A DNA stretch of 64,000 nt from Linanthus parryae (Eukaryota > Streptophyta > Magnoliopsida > Ericales > Polemoniaceae), in the NCBI GenBank assembly GCA_023055425.1, contig JALGPY010000003.1:66448991-66512990 (forward strand). The letters are read 5' to 3'. Below are positions 22,492 to 34,499 of this stretch, in pieces; the stretch's first letter is position 1; the number at the start of each line of letters is the position of its first letter. Made by a program: the position numbers and the translations under genes. Under the pieces are notes generated by a model. The model was not told the origin of the DNA. It worked only from the letters and a program-made list of their open reading frames with translations, and ran no database searches.

Positions 22492-23082
22492 TGATAACTC
22501 TTTATTAGATTTATATTTCTTGCATATGTAATATCGTTTTGCGTGATTCCGGGGTTGAAATATGAGTTTTACACTATGAATGTTGAGAAAACGTAGATAG
22601 TTGAGTTTTTAGCACTTTATTGTTAATCCGGGCGTTTCGATGCATATTTCGATGTTATTTGTCAAATATAATCGCTTGGTATGGTTGTTCATGTTGTCTT
22701 GACAGGAACGGATGCTAAACGATGACTAGGACGCATGAAACGAACTTCAGAAACAAAGCAAACTAAAGAGGAAGCAAGAGAAGCAAAGTCGGAGGAGCAA
22801 AAGAGACCAATCTCTACTATTTTGATAGTATCTTGAGTTATAAAATATATTTTGGAGTTAGACTAGTGGCGAATGAAATTAGACTTAAAGAGCTTTCCAA
22901 CGATAGGTCACGGAGCTAAAACGGAGATCGGACGAGACACTTAAGGTCCGTCGAAGAGGATGAAAATATGAGTTCATCTCCAGGGGTGTTCGTGCGAACA
23001 AAAACTCTTAGAAAAATTTCGGGTCAGCCAAGAAAAGGTGAAAAACAAGCTGCGAATTTGTGGGAACAAAAAAAGTGTTTGT

Positions 23083-24768
23083 TGACGCGGATTTACTAAC
23101 GCGTATGCGCAAGTGCACGGTCAAGTAATACATGGGTGGTATTTCAACCCCGAGTTATCGATCCCACGAGGACAAGCTTGAGATTATCTAATTAGTTACT
23201 TAATTTAGAGTACGGTACAAGAGGAAGGGTTTGATTGATTTATAAATTAAAATAACAATTAAGCTAATATTTTTGGATTTTTTTATATTTAAGATATAAG
23301 TTTGGAGAAACTAGGCAATCTCTAGATCACCTAGGGTTGTAGACGATTTCCGGATTATCCGAGCAACACGTTAACTCTATTCTAACTAAGCCGGGTAACA
23401 GCGCTGACTATCTCCTGTCGGTCTCAAGTCATTCTACTTCACGGTAGACTACAATCTCCTATCGGTCTCTTGCGTCTATCGGTCCGTTCTAGTAGGCTAA
23501 CGACATGCACGAAAACGGGTCCTGTCGGTCCACCGTAGCACGAAACAGTCGAATCTCACCTACCGAATCTACCCACACTAGCCAATCCTAACACGTCTCT
23601 TCTCAGTCTCAGTGATACGGGATTGATGCTCATATCTCATCCTAGCTATTTAAAGTCACTGTCGTGCACTTCACTAACCAACTAATGGTTCCGGTTAATT
23701 ACTCCATCCCCATTAAGAATTAAGCATAGATTATGAACAATTGAATTAAAATATTGCTAACTTTAAGCATGAATCAACTATTGAACAAACCCTAGTTCTT
23801 GAACCCTAGTTTATCTCCCAATCGTGTCACTCAATTAGGATTACTAAGAAACTAGAATTGATTCAAAAGAAGAAATCAAGGAATCTTGAAGCAAAGATTA
23901 AATCCGGAAAAATATCATCGTTTACATAAACCCTAGACTCTCAAAGAGACGCCTAGCAAAACGTCTAGCTAATACTAATAAACCAAACAAGACTTACTAG
24001 TTTCTCCATAGAAAGATTGAGAGAGAAGAAGAAGAAATCAAACTTGGAGCTTCAATGGAGGAGGAGTCCTCCTCTTGTGCGTGCCTCCTTCTCTTCTCCT
24101 TGCGTTGATATCCTCCTTCTCACGTGTCTCCTTTTTTTCTTTTGTTTTATGTCTCTTTTTATCTTCACTTAGGGTGAATTAATTAATAATCAAAAATTAT
24201 TAATTAATAACCCTAATTCCTTGGCTTTTCCCGTGCGTTGCTGGGTCTGCTAGCAGATCGTGCGATCTGCTTTTGTGATCGTGCGATCTGCTACTTGGTC
24301 GTACGATCTGCTACTTGATCCTATAAGTCAGTGAGTTCTCCCCTAGCAGATAGTGCGATCACTAAAGTTGATCGTGCGATCTGCTTTGATCCTAGGATCA
24401 ACTTTTGATCCTACACTTCAAACTTTCTAGAATGACACTTTGACCCCCTTTTTCCATCTTTGTCCTCTTTTCTTCCAATTTCTTTCTCTCCCAAGCTTCC
24501 GCATATTTTCCGAAGTTCGTTTTCCTCCTCCTCTTGATCCATGAGCTCCGTTTCCTGTCCAACACAACACGAAAACACCCCGTGCGATCAAAAGTGACAA
24601 AATAAATGTAAATAATGTGAAAAACGCCCGGATTAATAATTTATCACTCAAAGCTAAACTTATCCAATTTCCTCAAGTTCATAGTGTATTTCTAATATAT
24701 TCAACCCGGAAACTACACAAAACGGTACACAAACGTAGAAGAAATATAACTCTAATATAGAGTTATCA
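23083..24768 (-). repeat. 3' LTR of the non-autonomous element
   Basis: Plus reading TGACGCGG to GAGTTATCA, same length as the partner at 28424-30109. Confidence 0.93.
24252..24400. repeat. Cluster of GATCGTGCGATCTGCT repeats in the LTR
   Basis: Within 150 bp there are five full or partial copies of GATCGTGCGATCTGCT. The first, AGCAGATCGTGCGATCTGCT at 24252-24271, has 9-bp inverted arms around a 2-bp centre. The partner LTR holds the same cluster (first copy at 29593-29612). The position inside an LTR and the repetition suggest a regulatory array, which is inference. Confidence 0.75.
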
Positions 24769-24770
24769 AA

Positions 24771-24780
24771 TCCCCCCTCA
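24771..24780 (-). other. Polypurine tract
   Basis: On the minus strand TGAGGGGGGA stands two bases before the 3' LTR. Confidence 0.85.
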
Positions 24781-27103
24781 CTACCTTTTTGCGCGTCCCG
24801 AGCAAAATCAAAAACATTTCTCACACTATGATTTTCAATCCACCGACTTGCATTTAACTTCACTAGCCATGTGACACAAACAACACACACACCCATGCAA
24901 CCTACATGACTATACAATGCAACTCGATTATCAAACAATTCAAAAATTGAAACAACACCAATTTTTTTTCTTTTAGTTAGATATTTGGCAATCTCAAAAA
25001 GTAAACCGGCAAGTCATAAGGCTCTCATATTCCCTCGGAAGTTCTATAACTTTGGTGATCGGTAGAACTTGCGGCCAGTTTCGTTAGACAGAACGGGCAC
25101 GAACACAAAATATGCTGCTTCCGCACACTCATCAAACGTATCCCTAGAACTTACCATCCGAGCTATTTATCCACGGGTTAAATTGCTGACGGTTTAGGAC
25201 GGGTAGGATAGGATATTTAGAAGCATTGTCCTAGATGTCATGATATAACTCACAAAACCCGATTCTTACACTCCCTCACCAAAATCCAAGGAACCCCACC
25301 GAATCTCACTACTCCGGCCCTCATTCCCTCAATCTTAGTGCAACGCCGTTCTCGCGGCCACAAACGTGAAGAAGTGATCTCGAACAATAGCTAATCTCCC
25401 CGGTCTTCAATTTCAAGCTTGCTCCTTTATTCCCTTTCAATTTCAATTTCACTTTCACTTTTACTCCTTTTTTTTTTCATTTCCACACAATAACATTAAG
25501 CACATGGAGCCGACAATACGATAGTAATATCCGAGGAGATCAAATGTCAGAATTAGATAACATGGGGGTGTAATGTGTCAAATTAGTGATGTAATAACAT
25601 AGATGTCGACACCCCCACACTTGATGCAAAGCAAATCACGAACCCAGTAGTCAATGTGTAAACGTGCTTTTCCAACCGATCCTCCTCATCACCTAAGATA
25701 TAGAGAATATAAGTAAAGCATAAGCACGACCTCCTATAAGATCAACCAACCCCCACCCCATGACGTGCGGAAGAAATATCACGCACTACGGTACTCCACC
25801 TGTGATCGTGGTGTAAGGACACGACTCACCGCCACACCGAAGTGTGCTACCGTCTCTAACTCACCCTCACATCCCCTCAAAAGACAACATGTAAGAAAAT
25901 CCACATAAGATGTATCAAATCAGCTCACCCTCATCAAACCTCCCTAACTCAACTCCCTCTATCATGACGCATAGGAAAGGACCATTCTAACAAGTGATGA
26001 CAGTCACAATGAAAGGCTTCCTAGGCTAGAGGCTGTGAATAAAAGGGGTAAACGGATCAATAGGGGTAACTAATGGACCTAGGAGATGGAGACGGGACGT
26101 GAGGCCCCCATAAACATCACTCGCACAGCTGTTCCGTTGCCACTACGAGGAGGGTTGACGACTACCTAAGTGACGGTGGTGTAGCGCTAGTAGGATAACT
26201 AGTCTGAGAGGCAGCTACTCGCAGTTCTAATGTGCATTAGCCCTATAAGTCTTCCTACTCCAGATTCTCGCGTCTAACTCACCTCAGATTTTCATATTCC
26301 TAGGGAATTCTATCATTAAGCCCTCTCCACATTCACTCTCTTCGATTGCCCTTTCTCAAAAATTTAAAATTTTATGATTTTTTTTTTTTTTTTTTTTTTT
26401 TAGAATATTTCCTAACTCTATATGCTTTTGGCCAACTCGATTAAACACAAGTTTTGGGTAGGGGACTCAATAATGTAAAAGTAAAAAAAAATGCATACTA
26501 ACAATCCTAACACAATACGACACTATATCAAACACTCTACACTAACCACATGTACTACACAATACGACACAACTGCATGTAACTGGCGATGCATAACTGA
26601 CATGGCTAGCAAAATATACACAAACCCCCCCACAGTTAAGCGTTTCGTTGTCCTCAACGAATTTAGAGATAAATAATAAGAGGACTCATCGCTTAAATGT
26701 GCAGGCGGTGGATCTACACAATTATCGCTCAAAACGTAGAACATAGAGAGTTAGAGGTACCTGGGGTGCCCGGACCTACATGGGCACCGTTGCCGCGAAA
26801 CTGCAACAAGAAGGGGTCTTGTGGACCGTTGACAGTTTCCGGAAAAGTCTCACCTCGCGTCCGGATTCCGATGCGCCTACTCACATTCTCTATCACACGC
26901 ATCAAGAAGGGGAACCCGGAGCGTCTTTTGTACCTGTGTCCCTGCACACTAATTGAAAGTATTAAAGCAACTCTCTCTCACCCCTCAAAATCAAATATGG
27001 AGAACTAAAAGCAAAAACAGAAACAAATTGCATCCTACTCTACATTGGGTTGCCTCCCAAGCAGCGCTTTGTAATTTAAGGTCGACGGCCCAACCATGTT
27101 ACC
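24781..27103 (-). other. Non-coding internal region of the non-autonomous element
   Basis: About 2.3 kb without a recognisable domain. It contains a run of 24 T (26378-26401). Just after the ORF stop, the minus strand carries a phrase reading AAGCGCTGCTTGGGAGGCAACC (27053-27074), a phrase I associate with the 3' part of plant Athila/Tat elements. Short frames of 60-100 codons exist on both strands but have no domain signature. Confidence 0.7.
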
Positions 27104-28252
27104 TCAACCTTCTAGGATAGTGGAGACTGTTTTATCCCTCCACTTCTTCTTCTTCCACCATCTCTTCTCGATAACTTCACGTGCACCCCTGTGCTGTGCA
27201 GATGGTGGAGAGTTGTAGAAGCTGATTTTTTTCATCTTGCAATTTATCTTCTTTATCAGCTTCCACCAAGTACCACTGGGCTCATATGCATCGTTCTCCA
27301 TAAAGTCATCCCAGTAATACCTTTTTGGTGCTAGATGATCTTCAAATGACCCATGCAATTCATCCACATCCCCACGCTTGCTGACTTCCAACTCCTTGAC
27401 TATGGCATATGGATGATCAATAGAATCGCCCATAGAACAAGAGATTGGGAGTTTCTCATCAAATTCTTCCCCATACGAATCCCCATACAGTAATTGTTCC
27501 AGCTCATCGCAGACTTGCGTGACATAAGATATGGAGAATTCATCATTAATCGGAGTTGGGGATTTTACCTCAATATCACTGAGCACAAGTGTGTCACCAG
27601 CTTCATCATCGACACACCACAGGCTTCCAATTTCGGTTTCTTCCCATTCATACCAAGGATGTGAGGGAACCTGCGGTCTTGGCTCGCAATACGGCAGATC
27701 TTCCCATCTTCGGCACACAGGTCCACCCCAGTCTGAATCAGAGTCTGAGTCCTCATATAGGGAAGAGTCCACCAATGGTTCCTGGACACTGCAGTCTTCG
27801 TTTAGCTCAGGTATCTCTTCTTCCACTTGTGGTGGGGATGATGAAGGTTCAATTTTTAGCTCACTGTCATATGGCACGGTTTCTTCTTGTGGCTCTTGAA
27901 TGCTTGATTCCCCTGCTGTTGACAGTTTTTCTATTCGCTTCTTTATCCTCTCCAACATCTCCCTCACGTATTCCCTACCTGTGGCTGAATCCTCTTTTGG
28001 TAATTGTGCATCTATGGACAAAAATTTGGCGCAAACTTCCATGTCATTCATAATACTACGCCGTTCTGCCATATCCGCTGATGAGTCTTCCTGGTGTTGA
28101 TGAAGCTGGGGGGCATGTACTCGACATGAGTCTCTACGTTCGTGCCAAATGCCGCATACGTAGCACCAAGTTATGCATGCGTCCTCGTCTTCATGGTAAC
28201 CCCTGCAGTGGAAACAGTAGGGGGGACCCGAATAACAGTCTCCGCTCTGCAT
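27104..28252 (-). CDS. 382-residue protein with two Cys/His knuckles, unknown function
   Basis: The only long frame of the element, with no stop. Residues 13-26 (CFHCRGYHEDEDAC) and 30-43 (CYVCGIWHERRDSC) both have the spacing C-x2-C-x3-H-x5-C, the same 14-residue span as a retroviral CCHC knuckle but with the His shifted by one. Residues about 55-110 look helical and charged. The middle is acidic and Ser/Pro-rich. The C-terminus is basic (KRWWKKKKWRDK). I cannot assign it to a family. It lies where Gag begins in autonomous elements, so a nucleic-acid-binding Gag-like role is plausible inference. The ATG at 28252 is about 150 bp after the PBS. Confidence 0.75.
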   Translation of the reverse strand: MQSGDCYSGPPYCFHCRGYHEDEDACITWCYVCGIWHERRDSCRVHAPQLHQHQEDSSADMAERRSIMNDMEVCAKFLSIDAQLPKEDSATGREYVREMLERIKKRIEKLSTAGESSIQEPQEETVPYDSELKIEPSSSPPQVEEEIPELNEDCSVQEPLVDSSLYEDSDSDSDWGGPVCRRWEDLPYCEPRPQVPSHPWYEWEETEIGSLWCVDDEAGDTLVLSDIEVKSPTPINDEFSISYVTQVCDELEQLLYGDSYGEEFDEKLPISCSMGDSIDHPYAIVKELEVSKRGDVDELHGSFEDHLAPKRYYWDDFMENDAYEPSGTWWKLIKKINCKMKKISFYNSPPSAQHRGAREVIEKRWWKKKKWRDKTVSTILEG

Positions 28253-28399
28253 GCTTATATTGTCTCTTGCTTCCTGCGTTCCTGAGAAACATACTCACAA
28301 GACACCCGTGAAGCACAGAGATATAGAATAAAAAATAATAATAATAAAACTACGATAAAAGTACTCTAAACTAACTCCTAACAAAATAATCTACCGCTG

Positions 28400-28417
28400 T
28401 CCCCGGCAACGGCGCCA
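28400..28417 (-). other. Primer-binding site, tRNA-Asp type
   Basis: Minus strand TGGCGCCGTTGCCGGGGA, six bases from the 5' LTR, identical to the site at 189-206. Confidence 0.92.
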
Positions 28418-28423
28418 AAAACA

Positions 28424-30109
28424 TGACGCGGATTTACTAACGCGTATGCGCAAGTGCACGGTCAAGTAATACAGGGGTGGTATTTCAACCCCGAGTTATC
28501 GATCCCACGAGGACAAGCTTGAGATTATCTAATTAGTTACTTAATTTAGAGTACGGTACAAGAGGAAGGGTTTGATTGATTTATAAATTAAAATAACAAT
28601 TAAGCTAATATTTTTGGATTTTTTTATATTTAAGATATAAGTTTGGAGAAACTAGGCAATCTCTAGATCACCTAGGGTTGTAGACGATTTCCGGATTATC
28701 CGAGCAACACGTTAACTCTATTCTAACTAAGCCGGGTAACAGCGCTGACTATCTCCTGTCGGTCTCAAGTCATTCTACTTCACGGTAGACTACAATCTCC
28801 TATCGGTCTCTTGCGTCTATCGGTCCGTTCTAGTAGGCTAACGACATGCACGAAAACGGGTCCTGTCGGTCCACCGTAGCACGAAACAGTCGAATCTCAC
28901 CTACCGAATCTACCCACACTAGCCAATCCTAACACGTCTCTTCTCAGTCTCAGTGATACGGGATTGATGCTCATATCTCATCCTAGCTATTTAAAGTCAC
29001 TGTCGTGCACTTCACTAACCAACTAATGGTTCCGGTTAATTACTCCATCCCCATTAAGAATTAAGCATAGATTATGAACAATTGAATTAAAATATTGCTA
29101 ACTTTAAGCATGAATCAACTATTGAACAAACCCTAGTTCTTGAACCCTAGTTTATCTCCCAATCGTGTCACTCAATTAGGATTACTAAGAAACTAGAATT
29201 GATTCAAAAGAAGAAATCAAGGAATCATGAAGCAAAGATTAAATCCGGAAAAATATCATCGTTTACATAAACCCTAGGCTCTCAAAGAGACGCCTAGCAA
29301 AACGTCTAGCTAATACTAATAAACCAAACAAGACTTACTAGTTTCTCCATAGAAAGATTGAGAGAGAAGAAGAAGAAATCAAACTTAGAGCTTCAATGGA
29401 GAAGGAGTCCTCCTCTTGTGCGTGCCTCCTTCTCTTCTCCTTGCGTTGATATCCTCCTTCTCACGTGTCTCCTTTTTTTCTTTTGTTTTATGTCTCTTTT
29501 TATCTTCACTTAGGGTGCATTAATTAATAATCAAAAATTATTAATTAATAACCCTAATTCCTTGGCTTTTCCCGTGCGTTGCTGGGTCTGCTAGCAGATC
29601 GTGCGATCTGCTTTTGTGATCGTGCGATCTGCTACTTGGTCGTACGATCTGCTACTTGATCCTATAAGTCAGTGAGTTCTCCCCTAGCAGATCGTGCGAT
29701 CACTAAAGTCGATCGTGCGATCTGCTTTGATCCTAGGATAAACTTTTGATCCTACACTTCAAACTTTCTAGAATGACACTTTGACCCCCTTTTTCCATCT
29801 TTGTACTATTTTCTTCCAATTTCTTTCTCTCCCAAGCTTCCGCATATGTTCCGAAGTTCGTTTTCCTCCTCCTCTTAATCCATGAGCTCCGTTTCCTGTC
29901 CAACACAACACGAAAACACCCCGTGCGATCAAAAGTGACAAAATAAATGTAAATAATGTGAAAAACGCCCGGATTAATAATTTATCACTCAAAGCTAAAC
30001 TTATCCAATTTCCTCAAGTTCATAGTGTATTTCTAATATATTCAACCCGGAAACTACACAAAACGGTACACAAACGTTGAAGAAATATAACTCTAATATA
30101 GAGTTATCA
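28424..30109 (-). repeat. 5' LTR of the non-autonomous element
   Basis: 1686 bp, nearly identical to 23083-24768. Differences I see include GGGTGAATT/GGGTGCATT and GAATCTTGA/GAATCATGA. Confidence 0.93.
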
Positions 30110-31331
30110 TTTGTGCGAACAGAGAGTAAAGCTGTGTTCGTGCTAACAGCAATTCTGTTCGTGCGAACAGAGGGCTAAATATCAATTTTTTGGGCTGTTT
30201 TGCTATTTTTAAAGAGTTTGAGCTTTGGGGACCTCTTCTAACCTAGGAGTCCGTCCTTGAGGGAGTATTCACGCATATTTGGAGCAGAAAACAAGGGGAG
30301 GAAGACAAGGAAGAATACGAGGATGAAGAGAACACAAAAGCCACCATTGGATAGCTAGGTTTTTGATTTCTTCTTCATCTTTCTCAATCTTTGTATGGAG
30401 AAACTTGTAATTCTTGTTTGGTTGATTTCAATTAGATAAACTCCATTGCTAGGCTTCTCTGGAAAGCCTAGGGTTATGTAAACGAAAGATTTTCCGTGTT
30501 TAGACTTTGTCTCATGCTCTTATGCTTTGATCTATTGGATGAATATTTAATTTCTTGAACTTGTTAGTGAGTCTCGCCTATTGGCACGGCGTGATCATGA
30601 TTTAATCTTCATGAAAACTAGGGTTTGTTCATAGTTCATCGTATTTCTCAATGTTAATGTATATTTTAGTTTCATGTTCTTGTTCTATTCTTTATCCTTA
30701 GTGTGAAAGGATTGATCAACCGGACACGCTAGCTAATAAGATGAGTGCACGAAAGTGACTTAACCTAATTGTGATGAGAACTTGAACACAATCCCGAATC
30801 ACCGAGACCGAAAAGGAGAAGTGTTAGGATTGGCCTTGGTGTGGGTAGACTCGGTAGGATTATTCAGCTGTTTCGTGAAACGGTGGACCGAAAGGACCCG
30901 TTATCGTATCAGTAGATGAACTGCTAGAACTGACCGGTAGACAACATGAGACCGAGAGGAGATTGTAGTCAACCAAGACGTAAAATGACATGAGACCGAG
31001 AGGATATTGTCATAGCCTATTACCCGGCTGGATAGAATAGGATTAACGTGTTACATAGCTGAACTGGAATTCGTCTACAGCCCTAGGTGATCTAGAGATC
31101 GCCGAGTTTCTCCATATCTATTTCTTAAATATAAAAATACAAAAATATTAGATTAGTTGTTATTTCAATTCTTAAATCAATCAACTCTTTCCTCCTGCAC
31201 CGTACTCTAAATTAAGTAACTAATTAAAGAGTCTCAAGTCTGTCCTCGTGGGATCGATAACTCGGGGTTGAAATACTACCCCTATATTACTTGACTGTGC
31301 ACTTGCGCATACGCGTTAAGAAATTGCGTCA

Positions 31332-31651
31332 GGCTGTCATATTCCTCAAGGAGAGGGGGATCCATTGTTCATTTGGTCGATGGGGCAGCAGTGGTATTAA
31401 CATTTCGAGAGCTCTTCGTAGCTAAATTGAATTCACAGCCTTATGTTGTTGTCAAGGCGCAGGTAAGCTCCTGGAATGTGTGGTTCCTCGAAGGAGAATT
31501 CAACTTTGATTCTCATGTAATCGGGTTCGGAGATGTCGATCGTATCGATGATTCCGAGTTTGCAAGCTTCGTTGCGTTCCCAATCGTAATGTAGTCTTGC
31601 GGTGCACCAATCATCTGGACCCAGAGGTGAGCTCGGTTGAAGTTGTAAGTG
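31332..31651 (-). pseudogene. LINE-ORF1-like tandem unit 3, knuckle part
   Basis: Continuation of the copy cut by the solo LTR, after the duplicated GGCTG. Minus frame: YMRIKVEFSFEEPHIPGAY and the knuckle, where the shared stop is TAA instead of TGA. At about 31651 the sequence jumps back to the acidic region of the next copy, so the N-terminal half is deleted, probably by unequal recombination between units. Confidence 0.72.
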
Positions 31652-32918
31652 CGGATGATTCAAGAAGCATCTCCGACGCCTGAGGAAGGTCTGAACCGTC
31701 TAGGTCATTATCATCTTCATCTTCCTCTATTAGCTCATCTTCAGAGTCCGAGGGGGGGAAGGCCCGGTCCCCCTGAGTAGTTTCTTCCACAATTTCGTGA
31801 GCCCCCTCTATGAGGATTACCCTGATTTTGGAGATTCTGTTAAAGTTTGTGTTATCAAATGCTATGATTTCTCTGGTATAGAGAAATTGGTTGGGTATGA
31901 GGAGGTCTTGGTTGTGTTTCAGGGTCCGGAGGTGTTGGTGCACCAGGGCTATCACATTCCTCAAGGAGAGGGGGCATCCATTGTCCATTTGGTCGATGCG
32001 GCAGCAGCGGTATCAACATTTGAAGAGCTTTTCGTAGCTAAATTGAATCCACGCCCTTATGTTGTTGTCAAGTCGCAGGTAAGCTCCTACAATGAGTGGT
32101 TCGTCCCAGGAGAATTCAACTTTGATTCTCATGTAATCGGGTTCGGAGATGTCGATTGTATTGATGATTCCGATGTGTTTGCCAGCTTCGTTGTGTTCCC
32201 AATCGTAATGTAGTCTTGCGATGCACCAATCATCTGGACCCAAAGGTGAGCTCGGTTGAAGTTGTAAGTGCGGAGGGAGAAGTCCGGGTTCTTGGGCGGA
32301 GGAAGAAAAGAGCGCCTTGGATATTTCACGAGTTGGAGAAGAACCATTTTGACACCTGAGTGACAGTGACCAAACCTTCTCGGTTCCATTCTCTATTGAT
32401 TTCATGTTGTACATCCTCTTTTGTGAAATTTCGGTAGTCCCAGAAGTAGACGATGATGGATAAGTTCTAATTTTCTTGGTTGAGGTCTATGTCCTCACGG
32501 GGGTCATGGTGATTTATGGGCCCATAAGTGTGCTTGGAGTAGGGGGTTGGTAAGTAGGTTGGTAGGTCTCGTTTTGTTGCACCAAAAAATCCATTAATGA
32601 TGCAGGAAGGCGAGATAACATTGGGGTGGTTGGTTATTGGGGGAAGGATTTATGGTTGTGAGCAGGAGTTTGGTGAGTAAAGTAAAGGCTAACAAGCGAA
32701 GGATTGAAAGGAGAAGAGCCAGAGGGGAGGAAAGGGTCAAGTAAGGGAAAATAAAATATGTGATGGTTGATGGGATGTAAAGGTGGCTCCATATCCATAT
32801 CATTTCATGGGGAAAGTTTTTCGGTTACCTGGTGGGTAAAGGGTTGGAGGATGGAAGAGAAGGAATTCTAGAGAGAGAGAGGAAGTCAAAAGACTCGAAT
32901 CTACTACTTTCTGGATAC
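31652..32918 (-). pseudogene. LINE-ORF1-like tandem unit 4, partial
   Basis: Lacks the C-terminal third. Minus strand: leader-like segment, DUF4283-like part (FNRAHLWVQMIGASQDYITI at about 32290-32230), CCHC_4 segment (YMRIKVEFSWDEPLIVGAY), knuckle with TGA, then MDNGCPLSLRNVIALVHQHL and an acidic tract (SEDELIEEDEDDNDLDGSD). The MDNGC following the knuckle supplies its last Cys, so the motif is C-x2-C-x4-[H/Q]-x4-C. The plus strand opposite is open from 31797 to 32213, as an antisense frame. Confidence 0.76.
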
Positions 32919-34039
32919 AAGAAGACATAATTTTGAAACAAGGGAAGATGGCAAACATTTTGTAGCTTATGAAAGGCTACCACTTTTATCTTTTAATGTG
33001 GTATTCTAGGGCATGAGTCCTCTGTTTGTGAAAAGAAAGTAGCCGATATTTCAAGGGGGAGATTCAAAGACGATGCTTATGGGAGTTGGTTGAGAGCCAA
33101 AACACTTGATGAAATTTGGCCTCCCTCGACATCAATAAAATTGTCTTCTTCAAAGATTGTTAAGTGATCCAACTTATCTAATTGGGCTTGGAAGTGGCTG
33201 TCAAAGCCAAAGTGGCCACCTGTTCAAATGGGCTGGGAGTGGAGAGTAGATAGTAGGTTGCCTATGGTTTTTTGATTCGCCTTGGTTGTGTTCTTTTGCA
33301 GGTACGGAGCTTTTAGATCGAATTTGAGAGAAACTTATAGCTGGGTTGGAATGGGGCGAGTTAGGTTTAGTTGGGAGAGGGTTGAGGTTTAAAGTGGTGG
33401 AGTTAACTGGGGTTGTTGACTTCTAACCAAAGGTAGCAGAATAGGCGAGGTGTGAAGCTAAGTTTGGGGGTTGGTTTCTCTGCTCGATGGGTGAGCAGTT
33501 ACTAGAAGAGGATATTGAGCCTTGCGCTCCCTCAGGTATGACACCGCTAAGGTTCAGCGAGAGTTCTCCATAGGAGACCCAAACATGGAGAGAGGACCCC
33601 AAATTGTTGAACGGTGAAGTATTGAGCGTTTAGAGGATGGTTTCCAGGCTTCCGACCAGCAAGAGGATGCTGGTGAGGGACGGCGGATGGCTAAGCTAGA
33701 CCGTCGGAGAGGGAGGTTCGACTGCAGAGAATAATTTCAAAGGATCTGATTCAAGGAGCATCTCCGACGCCTGAGGAAGGTCTGAACCGTCTAGGTCAAT
33801 GTCATCTTCATCTTCCTCTATTAGATCATCTTCTGAGTCCGATGGGGGGAAGGCCTCGTCCCCCAGAGTAGTTTCTTCCACAATTTCGTGAGCCCCCTCT
33901 ATGAGGATTACCCTGATTTTGGAGATTATGTTCAAGTTTGTGTTATAAAATGCTCTGATTTCCCTGGTATAGAGAAATTGTTTGGTTATGTGGAGCTTTT
34001 GGCTGTGTTTGAGGCACGGAGGTGTTGGTGCACCAGGGC
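32919..34039 (-). pseudogene. LINE-ORF1-like tandem unit 5, C-terminal part
   Basis: Starts again with the AAGAAGACATAATTTTG phrase. Contains the tail and acidic region (SEDDLIEEDEDDIDLDGSD). Interrupted at CACCAGGGC by the 34040-36640 element. No long open frame. Confidence 0.75.
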
Positions 34040-34499
34040 TGAAACAACCCGGATCCTACGGTTCCTGCTAGTTCAACTTAACGATATCCATAGAATATTT
34101 TATTGAAATAAAAGGAGAAAACCTCCAACATAATTTAAAAGCAAACAAATGTAACAATGTTTTGAAATCGAAATACTACTCGTTGCTAATAATTTACTAG
34201 ATGCTCCCTAGCTTGTTATTTACCTTCAGCTACGTGTGCGCGTTTCCCCCACCTTATTTCATAACCTGCGGTTTTAAAATAGCAAAAGCCGACGCAACAA
34301 AACATTTTATCAGTAAAAACTGAGTAAGGTATACCACAATATGTAAAACAGAGTTTTGGCTAAAAACAATAACACACGATTTGCTAAAATCTCATTTAAA
34401 ATATGATAATGAATAATTGATAAACACAGTGGTAGTAACTCAAAGATGGAGAGATTTCGATCATATATAAACAGTAACCAAGATCCAGATTTTTAATGT
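34040..34499 (+). repeat. Left arm of the 460-bp terminal inverted repeat
   Basis: Pairs with 36181-36640 with only a few differences seen. Confidence 0.88.

Larger units (their letters stand above)
23083..30109 (-). mobile_element. Young, complete non-autonomous Athila/Tat-like LTR retrotransposon
   Basis: Two LTRs of 1686 bp each (23083-24768 and 28424-30109) flank 3.65 kb. Target duplication TTTGT is perfect (23078-23082 and 30110-30114), and the solo LTR reads through when the element is removed. The minus strand has LTR, tRNA-Asp PBS, one 382-codon ORF, non-coding DNA, polypurine tract, LTR. No protease, reverse transcriptase or integrase is present. I count about 14 differences between the LTRs, roughly 99% identity, so it is the youngest insertion here. 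It must borrow enzymes from an autonomous relative. Confidence 0.93.
22492..31331 (+). mobile_element. Athila-like solo LTR, split by a nested element
   Basis: The LTR consists of 22492-23082 and 30115-31331, about 1.8 kb in all. It starts TGATAACTC and ends TTGCGTCA. The host repeat is duplicated as GGCTG at 22487-22491 and 31332-31336, a perfect 5-bp target duplication, with no PBS or internal region, so it is a solo LTR. Its end matches the LTR at 1-182. A complete non-autonomous relative is inserted in it at 23083-30109. A tandem-like stretch around 30107-30170 repeats a TTCGTGCGAACAG phrase. Confidence 0.92.

Noticed and set aside
24240..24420. CRISPR-like repeat array
   Set aside because: Repeats are short, unevenly spaced and inside a plant LTR; there is no leader or cas gene.
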